Assembly: GCA_045639845.1 (NCBI GenBank)
Contig: JAZUDW010000040.1
Location: 1 to 22,175 of the forward strand
DNA from: Colimorpha sp045639845
GTDB taxonomy: Bacteria; Bacteroidota; Bacteroidia; Bacteroidales; P3
Length of the DNA: 22,175 nucleotides
Direction of reading: 5' to 3'
Below, in pieces: positions 1-6,479 of this stretch; position 1 is the stretch's first letter, and each line of letters starts with the position of its first letter. A program made the translations under genes and the position numbers. The notes beneath the pieces are model-generated. The model saw nothing but the letters and a program-made list of their open reading frames with translations, ran no database searches and was not told the DNA's origin.

Positions 1-270
1 CATCTCGGTGGTGGGGGTGGTGGAGAGGCCTGTTTCGAGTACGTCGATGCCCATGCCGATGAGGGTGCCAACCACCAGGCGGTCAACCATGGCTCCAGAG
101 AGGCGTGCATCGCGGCCTACTACGAGGCGCAGTCTTCGACCTTCGTTGCGACGTTGGAGAAAAGTGGCAAAAGCAGTGGTGAATTTAACTACATCGATAG
201 GGCTGAGGCCATCGCCGGGCTTGCCGCCAATGGTGCCGCGAATGCCCGATATTGATTTTATCAGTGACAT
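1..270 (-). CDS. glmM: Phosphoglucosamine/phosphomannomutase family protein, N-terminal 90 residues (partial)
   Basis: The reverse strand from the ATG at 270 reads 90 uninterrupted codons to the window edge; the 3' part lies outside. The start is MSLIKSISGIRGTIGGKPGDG, and further on come VVGRDARLSG and STTPTTEM. SGIRGT and GRDAR are the domain-1 signatures of alpha-D-phosphohexomutases, where the N-terminal loop and the Arg contact phosphosugar. Bacteroidales members of this family are usually named glmM and would convert glucosamine-6-phosphate to glucosamine-1-phosphate for peptidoglycan and LPS. The catalytic phosphoserine loop is beyond the edge, so substrate choice (GlcN, Man or Glc) cannot be decided here. 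A TACCTTTG box lies about 70 nt upstream on the same strand. The divergent neighbour is a secreted surface protein with no obvious functional link. Confidence 0.85.
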   Translation of the reverse strand, partial: MSLIKSISGIRGTIGGKPGDGLSPIDVVKFTTAFATFLQRRNEGRRLRLVVGRDARLSGAMVDRLVVGTLIGMGIDVLETGLSTTPTTEM

Positions 271-340
271 GTCTTAATAAATTATTATTTAATATTTTAT
301 TTTCCGCACATACACCCATCGCATGGGTGCATTGATGGTG

Positions 341-348
341 CAAAGGTA
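341..348 (-). promoter_or_regulatory. Bacteroidetes -7 box for the phosphohexomutase gene
   Basis: The reverse strand reads TACCTTTG, an exact TAnnTTTG match, about 70 nt upstream of the start codon at 270. No TTG element sits at the expected -33 distance, so this is a one-box call. Confidence 0.45.
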
Positions 349-411
349 CAAAAAAAATATTGATATAGGGGATGTGTGGCGTTTTTTTTTATGTTGTAAC
401 GAAAAAAAACG

Positions 412-419
412 TATTTTTG
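412..419 (+). promoter_or_regulatory. Bacteroidetes -7 box for the surface-protein gene
   Basis: TATTTTTG matches TAnnTTTG exactly. It ends only 15 nt before the ATG chosen at 435, so a start site a few bases downstream would leave a 5' leader of about 10 nt or less. A TTG at 394-396 is closer than the usual -33 spacing. Confidence 0.45.
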
Positions 420-434
420 CATTTGATTATGATA

Positions 435-2024
435 ATGAAGAAAGGCCTTTGGTTGATGGTGTGGCTGCTGATCTGTGGCTGGGTCAGGGTATGGGGGCAT
501 TGTGCTGTTGCCGACACGGTGGTGGTGGAGGGCTGTGATAGTGTGATGGTAGGCGGCTGTTGGTGGTATGGCGACACTGTGCTGGTGGATTCGGCTACCT
601 GGGTGGTGCGTGTGCATGCTTCTTATCTTCGTATAGATACGGTGTCTGTATGCGACTTATACACGTGGGGTGAGAACGGCATTACTTACTATAGTGCGGC
701 ACATCCCTCGGTGGTCCGAAGCTCGGTAGATGGCTGCGACAGTGTGTGCCGACTGGAACTCACGGTGCGTCACTCTACGCCGTCGAACACAGCGTTCAGT
801 GCTTGCGACAGTGCGTTGTGGGAAGGGATATGGTTTGTGTTTGGCCCCGACGATGAACGCTACGAATGGATCATAGATACGACGCTCTCGCTCACCAACG
901 CCCAAGGCTGCGACGCTTCGAAGCATCTTGTGCTGACGTTGCACCATTCGCATCGTGTGGATGATACCTTGACCATCTGCGACCAGTATCACTGGGATGT
1001 GTCGAATACTACCTATTTCGAGTCGGGCCGGTATGAGCATCGCTATCCAACGGCCCATCATTGCGACTCTATACGTGCGCTAAGCCTCACGGTGGTGCGT
1101 AGCTATATTCACGAAGTGTGGGCCGATTTGTGCGAGGGCGAGACTTATTATTTCTACGATCAGGCGCTCACTCGCGGGGGATCGTATAATGTGAACTTCA
1201 CTTGTTCTGCCTGGCCTTATTGCGACAGTATAGAGATTGTGATATTGACAGAGATAAAGCGTCCGGTGGTGGAACTGAAACATTACTACGACTGTGAGAC
1301 GCTCACGCAGTTTGTCGAGGTATCGGCGAATGTGGATTATCTTTTGTGGTCGTCTGACAGAGACAACCACGAACTTGACGGCCAAGATCGCTACAGGGTG
1401 ATAGCTGTGCAGCCTGCCGAACCTACCTGCTATGTGATATGGGCCGACTATCATAGCTATTATACTTGCCCTTCCACCGATTCGATAGTTCTGCAGCCTA
1501 TGTCGGTGCCCGAAGCGGCTATGGATGTGGTGCCTGCGGTGCTGACTCCCGACCATCCCGACTTGGTGGCTCGCGACCGTAGCAGGAATGGGCAGTGGCG
1601 AGAGTGGTGGGTGGATGGCATACTGTATGGTTATGGTGAGACGCTGCACTATGTTACCGATTTTTCGTCGGATACTTTGCATATATGCCTTGTGTCGCAC
1701 AATGATTTCTGTAACGATACCTGCGACACCATAGTGCGTGTGGTCAACGAAACGCTCTATGTGCCTAATGCCATTGTGCCTGGACAGGGTGAAAACGGGC
1801 TGTTTACCATTAAGGGCGATGGCATACTGCTGTTTGAGATAGATATAGTGGACCGCTTTGGCTTCCATGTGTTTCATTCCAATACGATGGAAGTGGCTTG
1901 GGATGGTTCATCGCAAGGGGTGCCGCTCCCTGCTGGCAGCTACACTTATGTGATACGCTATTCTACCGAGGCCCAGCCCCGAACTGTGCTACAAAGAAAA
2001 GGCTCGGTGCTGTTGATCCGATGA
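435..2024 (+). CDS. Secreted Cys-Asp repeat surface protein with T9SS type B (CHU_C) C-terminal sorting domain
   Basis: This is a 529-residue protein counted from the ATG at 435. In-frame upstream codons at 372 and 429 exist, but the -7 box at 412-419 rules out the first, and 435 begins MKKGLWLMVWLLICGWV, a typical signal peptide. Residues 73-111, 124-169, 182-220 and 233-273 are four tandem units. Most run from C-D-x-x-x-W to a central Tyr and close with C-D-S plus a beta strand ending L-T-V or similar. The last 88 residues (442-529) start YVPNAIVPG, continue FEIDIVDRFG, AWDGSSQGVPLPAGSYTYVI and end GSVLLIR. This is the pattern of the gliding-motility-associated C-terminal domain that directs export through the type IX secretion system. 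The protein is therefore predicted to be surface-anchored or released. No enzymatic motif is visible. Paired cysteines suggest disulfide-stabilised repeats; the function is unknown, possibly adhesive. Confidence 0.85.
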   Translation: MKKGLWLMVWLLICGWVRVWGHCAVADTVVVEGCDSVMVGGCWWYGDTVLVDSATWVVRVHASYLRIDTVSVCDLYTWGENGITYYSAAHPSVVRSSVDGCDSVCRLELTVRHSTPSNTAFSACDSALWEGIWFVFGPDDERYEWIIDTTLSLTNAQGCDASKHLVLTLHHSHRVDDTLTICDQYHWDVSNTTYFESGRYEHRYPTAHHCDSIRALSLTVVRSYIHEVWADLCEGETYYFYDQALTRGGSYNVNFTCSAWPYCDSIEIVILTEIKRPVVELKHYYDCETLTQFVEVSANVDYLLWSSDRDNHELDGQDRYRVIAVQPAEPTCYVIWADYHSYYTCPSTDSIVLQPMSVPEAAMDVVPAVLTPDHPDLVARDRSRNGQWREWWVDGILYGYGETLHYVTDFSSDTLHICLVSHNDFCNDTCDTIVRVVNETLYVPNAIVPGQGENGLFTIKGDGILLFEIDIVDRFGFHVFHSNTMEVAWDGSSQGVPLPAGSYTYVIRYSTEAQPRTVLQRKGSVLLIR

Positions 2025-2219
2025 GTGAAAGTATCTGTTGAATCGATAATCTGTTGAGCTGAGAAAAAAGAGGCTCTCATAGAATTATACGAGAACAGTT
2101 TAATCGTATCAAGTTGTGATGCCATTGTGTCCCATGTTATTTTTTTATCATCATTTAGTGAGTGTGGTACTGACAATGGACTGCGACCAAAGAGGAACCG
2201 TCGGATCATCTGACCCTCA

Positions 2220-3098
2220 TCACTGTGTCCAACTTTCCTCGGTGGGTTTGCGGTAGAATATGCAATAGAAGATGGCTGCGGATGCCATCAATGATAGCAC
2301 TACTATTATCCAATGGAAGTGCATCTCTTCTGCCCAGTTGGCTGGTATCTGCCCTTTGTAGTAGATGAAATACAACACTACCGCCAATGCGTTGTTTAGG
2401 AAGTGGGCGGCCATGCTTACCCATATCGAACGAGATTGGTAGAAGAGGTAGCCCAATAGGATGCCCAACAAGAAGCGTGGCAGGAATCCGAAAATGTCGC
2501 CGTGGGCTATGCTGAATATGGCTGCGGTGATGATGATAGACAGATGGGGACGATAGGTGGCGCGGTATATCAGTTGCTGGACGGCTCCGCGGAAGAGGAC
2601 TTCTTCGCAGAAGGCTGGCACCAAGGCGATGGCAATGATGTTGAAGATCAATTGTGCCCATGTGGTGTTGGATAGCGCTCCAAGAAGCAGGCTCTCTGAT
2701 GCTTGGGTTAGGGCTTGCAACGCCTCTTCGAGCCACTGTAGTGCTGATGGGAAATGCAAGCGCTCGTTGAAGAGGGTGATGCTATTGTTGAACGGGATGA
2801 TTACTACGGTCAATAAGAGTCCCCATAGCAGGTAGTTGTTGAGCTTCGGCCCCTTTTGGAATTGAAGGAACTGCAGTGGCTCTTGGTAGTAGCGGTAGGC
2901 ATAAAACAATGAGGGCACCAGGAATCCTATCAGTTGACTGATACAGTTTACGGCCAACATTGCGTTGGCAGACGTGCCGAGCACTTGCAGCAGTATTGCT
3001 CCTAGGCCGTTGCTAATAAGAAAGGATATTAAAAAAGCTAACACTAGGGTTAGCACTTGTTGAGAAGGTCGGCCTTCTCGCGACATGATTTTTTTCAT
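2220..3098 (-). CDS. CPBP-family intramembrane metalloprotease (CAAX/abortive-infection fold)
   Basis: This is a 292-residue membrane protein counted from the ATG at 3098 (MKKIMSREGR). A longer reading frame to 3128 exists, but its first codons lie inside the tRNA-Arg gene (they translate the T-arm), so 3098 or the ATG at 3086 is the real start. The three CPBP motifs are present: EEVLFR (E165, E166, R170), FSIAH (H199) and HFLNN (H232, N236). They form the metal site of intramembrane proteases related to Rce1. Several hydrophobic segments are visible (about 17-40, 48-70, 88-102, 150-164, 185-200, 205-222, 228-246 and 262-282). The substrate is unknown; relatives act in peptide processing, bacteriocin immunity or prenyl-protein processing. 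The start codon lies 5 nt after the tRNA 3' end, so the gene is probably read from the tRNA promoter. Confidence 0.88.
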   Translation of the reverse strand: MKKIMSREGRPSQQVLTLVLAFLISFLISNGLGAILLQVLGTSANAMLAVNCISQLIGFLVPSLFYAYRYYQEPLQFLQFQKGPKLNNYLLWGLLLTVVIIPFNNSITLFNERLHFPSALQWLEEALQALTQASESLLLGALSNTTWAQLIFNIIAIALVPAFCEEVLFRGAVQQLIYRATYRPHLSIIITAAIFSIAHGDIFGFLPRFLLGILLGYLFYQSRSIWVSMAAHFLNNALAVVLYFIYYKGQIPANWAEEMHFHWIIVVLSLMASAAIFYCIFYRKPTEESWTQ

Positions 3099-3103
3099 AT
3101 TTG

Positions 3104-3177
3104 TGACCCCGGCGGGATTCAAACCCACGACTTTCGGAACCGGAATCCGACGTTCTATTCAGCTGAACTACGGGGCC
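3104..3177 (-). tRNA. tRNA-Arg (anticodon CCG)
   Basis: The reverse strand folds as a complete 74-nt cloverleaf. The acceptor GGCCCCG pairs with CGGGGTC (one G-T pair). The D stem is GTTC/GAAC. The anticodon stem TCGGA/TCCGA carries loop TTCCGGT with anticodon CCG. The variable loop has five bases, and the T stem GTGGG/CCCGC carries loop TTTGAAT. The discriminator is A at 3104, and CCA is not encoded. It reads the CGG arginine codon. It sits directly upstream of the CPBP protease gene on the same strand with a 5-nt gap. Confidence 0.93.
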
Positions 3178-3191
3178 AGGATGATTGTTAA

Positions 3192-3251
3192 AACGATCAA
3201 AGGGGTACTTTATTGTATTGGTAGGGCAAAAAAAGTGTTTTGTTGATCGTT
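3192..3251. repeat. 9-bp inverted repeat AACGATCAA/TTGATCGTT between luxS and tRNA-Arg
   Basis: AACGATCAA at 3192-3200 and TTGATCGTT at 3243-3251 are perfect inverted copies 42 nt apart. On the minus strand the second arm runs on into TTTTAA. The pair may form a long-loop terminator for luxS or flank the promoter of the tRNA; nothing decides between these. Confidence 0.4.
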
Positions 3252-3260
3252 ATTTTTTCC

Positions 3261-3743
3261 CTATTGCTGTGGATAAACTAGCTGCGAAGGCTGTATCTGT
3301 TCCAATACTTCGTGGAGGTATTTGGCCGATTCCCAACGTGCCATAGGCAGATCGTGGAGCAGGTAGTTGCCACAGTCTTTAGCTGCGGCACCGGGGATCT
3401 CGCCTTCGAAGTCTGCCACGAAACGGAAGGTGCGTTTCATCAGTTCCACAATGTCGGCACTCTCATAGTCGCCACGCATCAGCAGATAGTTGCCTGTGAG
3501 GCAGCCCATGGGTCCCCAATATACGATACGGTCGGCCCACTCGGGGTCGTTGCGAAGATAGGTGGCGGCCAGGTGCTCGATGGTATGAATGGCGCCCTGT
3601 CCTAAGGCGGGCTCTCTGTTGGGCTCTTTCATTCGGATGTCGAAGGTTGTGACGACTTCGCCGCCTACCTGGTCTTTGCGCGACACATAGATGCCTCGAA
3701 GCAAATGGATATGATCTATGGTAAAACTAGGGATGGTCTTCAT
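3261..3743 (-). CDS. luxS: S-ribosylhomocysteine lyase (AI-2 precursor synthase)
   Basis: This 160-residue protein matches the usual LuxS length. It cleaves S-ribosylhomocysteine to homocysteine and DPD, which cyclises to autoinducer-2. The metal ligands are H53 and H57 in HTIEH, plus C124 in KDCGNY. The general base is E56, and the catalytic cysteine is C81 in PMGCLTG. The N-terminal segment IDHIHLLRG carries the conserved substrate-binding HxxLRG. It lies 73 nt downstream of mtnN, whose product supplies the substrate, so the two form a complete two-step route from S-adenosylhomocysteine to homocysteine. The start ATG at 3743 is the only sensible one. No strong terminator follows; only the long-loop inverted repeat at 3192-3251 does. 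Confidence 0.97.
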   Translation of the reverse strand: MKTIPSFTIDHIHLLRGIYVSRKDQVGGEVVTTFDIRMKEPNREPALGQGAIHTIEHLAATYLRNDPEWADRIVYWGPMGCLTGNYLLMRGDYESADIVELMKRTFRFVADFEGEIPGAAAKDCGNYLLHDLPMARWESAKYLHEVLEQIQPSQLVYPQQ

Positions 3744-3816
3744 TGGGTGTTTCTATTTGTGATGAGTGAATAGTGATGATTGGACGGCGTTTGTTTAAAC
3801 AATTTCTCTTTTCTCT

Positions 3817-4497
3817 CTATAGTGTATGGGGCATCGACTGTAGCACTTTGCGAATCACGTCGAAGGCTTTATCGCCTAACGTGGCCCAGAAGTTCTGGTA
3901 TTGCTGCATGTGGTCGGGGGTGTTGCCCGGGGTGTCGCTCACAATGCGCAGGCTCATAAACGGCACTTGATGTAGGTGGCATGTCTGTGCTATAGCGGCT
4001 GATTCCATATCCACTGCCAACCCCTCGGGGAATCGGCTCTTGATGGCATCCAGCTCGGGGCGCGATGTGATAAACTGATCTCCTGTACAGGTGAGTCCTT
4101 TGTGAAGGGTGATGCCGTTGTTTATCAGAGGTTGTACGTTCATGGCACAATCTGTCAATGTGGTATTGGCATCGTAGCGGGCTGGTAGTCCTTGCACTTG
4201 GCCGTATTCGTTGCCTTCGCCGCACCACACATCGTGATATACTGTCTGCATGGCTACTACTACATCCATTACCTGCAGCTTGGAATCGATACCGCCAGCC
4301 ACGCCGGTGCTGATGATACAGTCGGGGCGTTGCTCGGCGATGAATGACTGTGTGCCCAATGCGGCATTGACTTTGCCAATGCCGCATCGGTTCAACACAA
4401 TATTATTGCCATTGATAATGCCATGGGGCTTGCCTCCCAACAATGCTGATAGCTGCTGGTATTCGCTATCCATGGCCACAATAACACCTATCTTCAT
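3817..4497 (-). CDS. mtnN: 5'-methylthioadenosine/S-adenosylhomocysteine nucleosidase
   Basis: This 226-residue protein starts MKIGVIVAMDSE. It hydrolyses the glycosidic bond of S-adenosylhomocysteine and methylthioadenosine, releasing adenine. The family landmarks are E12 after AMDSE, the STGVAGG phosphate/ribose loop at 63-69, GDQFI at 139-143, DMESAA with E165 binding the ribose, and the catalytic acid D188 in VSDTPG. Its length and motif spacing match E. coli MtnN (Pfs). It starts 7 nt after the pyrG stop codon and precedes luxS by 73 nt, so the three genes probably share a transcript. Tight linkage to luxS supports S-adenosylhomocysteine recycling as the main role. Confidence 0.96.
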   Translation of the reverse strand: MKIGVIVAMDSEYQQLSALLGGKPHGIINGNNIVLNRCGIGKVNAALGTQSFIAEQRPDCIISTGVAGGIDSKLQVMDVVVAMQTVYHDVWCGEGNEYGQVQGLPARYDANTTLTDCAMNVQPLINNGITLHKGLTCTGDQFITSRPELDAIKSRFPEGLAVDMESAAIAQTCHLHQVPFMSLRIVSDTPGNTPDHMQQYQNFWATLGDKAFDVIRKVLQSMPHTL

Positions 4498-4504
4498 CGT
4501 CCAA

Positions 4505-6112
4505 TTATTTATTGCGATATTTCATTGCTGCATCTACGAAGGCTACAAAGAGGGGATGGGGATGCATTACGGTACTCTTGTATTCGGGATGGAACTGTGC
4601 TCCAATAAAGAATGGGTGTTCGGGTATTTCTACGATCTCTACCAAATTGGTGTCGGGGTTGTAGCCTGCAGGCACCATACCTGCTTTTACAAATTGTTCT
4701 AAGTATTCACTGTTGAACTCGTAACGATGACGGTGGCGTTCGCTGATATTCTCGCTACCATAAATCTCGTACGATTTGGAGCCTTTTTCAAGACGACAGG
4801 GGTATGCGCCTAGTCGCATGGTGCCGCCCATGTTGGAGATGGTCTTCTGCTCTTCCATCATGTTGATGACAGGATGAGTGGTGGTGGGTGCTATCTCTAC
4901 GGAGTGAGCATCGGCGTAGCCCAATACGTGGCGTGCAAACTCTACTACGGCACACTGCATGCCCAGACAGATGCCTAAGAAGGGGATCTTGTTTTCGCGT
5001 GCGTAGCGTACGGCACAGATCTTGCCTTCGATGCCGCGGGTGCCAAAACCGGGGGCTACAAGAATACCGGTCAGACCTGCCAGTTTCTCGCCCACATTCT
5101 CATCGTCGAGATATTCGGAGTGGATGTATTTCACGCGTACTTTGCAGCGCAACTCGGCACCTGCATGTACGAAAGCTTCGCTGATCGACTTGTAGGCATC
5201 TTGCAACTCTACGTATTTGCCTACGAGGCCTATTGAAACTTCTTTTTCGGGATTCTTGAGCTTGAAGAGGAAGGCTTCCCATTTTACGAGGTCTATCTCG
5301 CTGGTTACGGGGACGTCCAGTTTACGCAGAACTTGAATGTCCAACTTCTCTTCTTTCATCTTCAAAGGCACTTCGTAGATGCTCGAAACATCGCCGTCTT
5401 CGATAACGCAGTCGCTGTCCATGTTGCAGAACAGACCGATCTTCTCGCGTACGCTGCGGGTGAGCGGCTTCTCGGTGCGACACACTACAATGTCGGGCTG
5501 TACACCTTGTTGTTGCAGTGCCTTGACAGAATGCTGGGTGGGCTTGGTTTTAAGCTCGCCGGCAGCGGCTAGGTAAGGTATGTAGGTGAGGTGTATCACG
5601 CAGCAGCTACGACCCAGAGCCCATTTCAGCTGGCGTACGGCTTCTACAAAGGGATACGATTCGATATCGCCTACTGTACCGCCGATCTCGGTAATCACAA
5701 ACTCATATTTGCCAGTGTTGCCTAGTGTGGTGATACGTTCCTTGATCTCGTTGGTGATATGTGGGATCACCTGTACGGTGGCGCCAAGGAAGTCGCCACG
5801 ACGTTCTTTCTCGATCACATTCTTGTAGATGCGTCCGGTGGTCACATTGTTGGCCTGCGAGGTGGGTACACCCGTGAAACGTTCATAGTGGCCAAGGTCC
5901 AAGTCGGTCTCGGCGCCATCTTCCGTAACGAAGCACTCGCCATGCTCGTAGGGGTTGAGAGTACCAGGGTCTATGTTGATATAGGGATCGAGCTTCTGGA
6001 TTGTCACAGAAAAACCACGAGCCTTCAGCAAACGAGCCAACGAAGCAGCAATAATTCCTTTGCCTAATGAGGATGTAACGCCTCCCGTTACGAAGATATA
6101 TTTAGTTGTCAT
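4505..6112 (-). CDS. pyrG: CTP synthase (glutamine-hydrolysing)
   Basis: This 535-residue protein converts UTP, ATP and glutamine to CTP. The ATG at 6112 giving MTTKYIFVTGG is the family's standard start; a TTG six bases upstream is in frame but unlikely. The synthetase domain (about 1-265) has the P-loop GGVTSSLGKGI and the Mg/ATP segments EDGAETDLDLGHYERF and EIGGTVGDIES. The glutaminase domain (about 295-535) has the nucleophile C382 in GICLGMQ and the H508/E510 pair in FHPEY. Both active sites are intact. It is the first gene of a minus-strand cluster with mtnN and luxS. A TATCTTTG box lies at 6219-6226, leaving a leader of about 100 nt that begins with a small hairpin. Confidence 0.98.
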   Translation of the reverse strand: MTTKYIFVTGGVTSSLGKGIIAASLARLLKARGFSVTIQKLDPYINIDPGTLNPYEHGECFVTEDGAETDLDLGHYERFTGVPTSQANNVTTGRIYKNVIEKERRGDFLGATVQVIPHITNEIKERITTLGNTGKYEFVITEIGGTVGDIESYPFVEAVRQLKWALGRSCCVIHLTYIPYLAAAGELKTKPTQHSVKALQQQGVQPDIVVCRTEKPLTRSVREKIGLFCNMDSDCVIEDGDVSSIYEVPLKMKEEKLDIQVLRKLDVPVTSEIDLVKWEAFLFKLKNPEKEVSIGLVGKYVELQDAYKSISEAFVHAGAELRCKVRVKYIHSEYLDDENVGEKLAGLTGILVAPGFGTRGIEGKICAVRYARENKIPFLGICLGMQCAVVEFARHVLGYADAHSVEIAPTTTHPVINMMEEQKTISNMGGTMRLGAYPCRLEKGSKSYEIYGSENISERHRHRYEFNSEYLEQFVKAGMVPAGYNPDTNLVEIVEIPEHPFFIGAQFHPEYKSTVMHPHPLFVAFVDAAMKYRNK

Positions 6113-6199
6113 GACCAAAAAAGATTATATTTTTTCAACATATATACGACGCTAAATAATTATAATTAGGGATATTGCAAATAGTAACACCCCGAAATA

Positions 6200-6218
6200 C
6201 AACATTCTGTCGATGTTG
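6200..6218 (-). promoter_or_regulatory. Small hairpin at the 5' end of the pyrG leader
   Basis: CAACAT at 6200-6205 and ATGTTG at 6213-6218 are perfect inverted copies around a 7-nt loop, immediately downstream of the minus-strand TATCTTTG box. It would lie at or across the transcription start of pyrG. The role is unknown. Confidence 0.3.
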
Positions 6219-6226
6219 CAAAGATA
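6219..6226 (-). promoter_or_regulatory. Bacteroidetes -7 box for the pyrG cluster
   Basis: The reverse strand reads TATCTTTG, an exact TAnnTTTG match, about 107 nt upstream of the pyrG start. No clear -33 TTG is present. Confidence 0.5.
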
Positions 6227-6339
6227 CACAAAAAATGTGATGTTGGTTCGTTTTTTTTGTTGATCGGTAGTTTTGATGTTGCCGATGCGGGGAATTGCGA
6301 GTGCTGTGAAAAGTACTGTGTGTGGAATATTTATCTCTG

Positions 6340-6347
6340 TATCTTTG
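6340..6347 (+). promoter_or_regulatory. Bacteroidetes -7 box for the histidine kinase gene
   Basis: TATCTTTG matches TAnnTTTG exactly and lies 132 nt upstream of the kinase start codon. The predicted leader of about 125 nt contains a short hairpin (TTAGC/GCTAA near 6424-6438). The -33 element is weak (GTGTG instead of TTG). Confidence 0.5.
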
Positions 6348-6479
6348 CATTGTTGTTGAGTGGAATGGGGGGCGATTTGCACTGTTCGCAACAAAGGTCT
6401 CTTCATGAGGAGCAGGAATGGCGTCTTAGCACAGCGCTAAAATAAACAATATTTGTAATTCAATGACGTTATACAAACT

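Noticed and set aside
3099..3128. Extended N-terminus of the CPBP protease (residues GLNPAGVTN)
   Set aside because: These codons are the T-arm and acceptor of the tRNA-Arg gene.
6405..6440. 11-codon frame (MRSRNGVLAQR) in the leader of the histidine kinase as a possible leader peptide
   Set aside because: No run of regulatory codons and no terminator/antiterminator fold is seen after it; likely chance.
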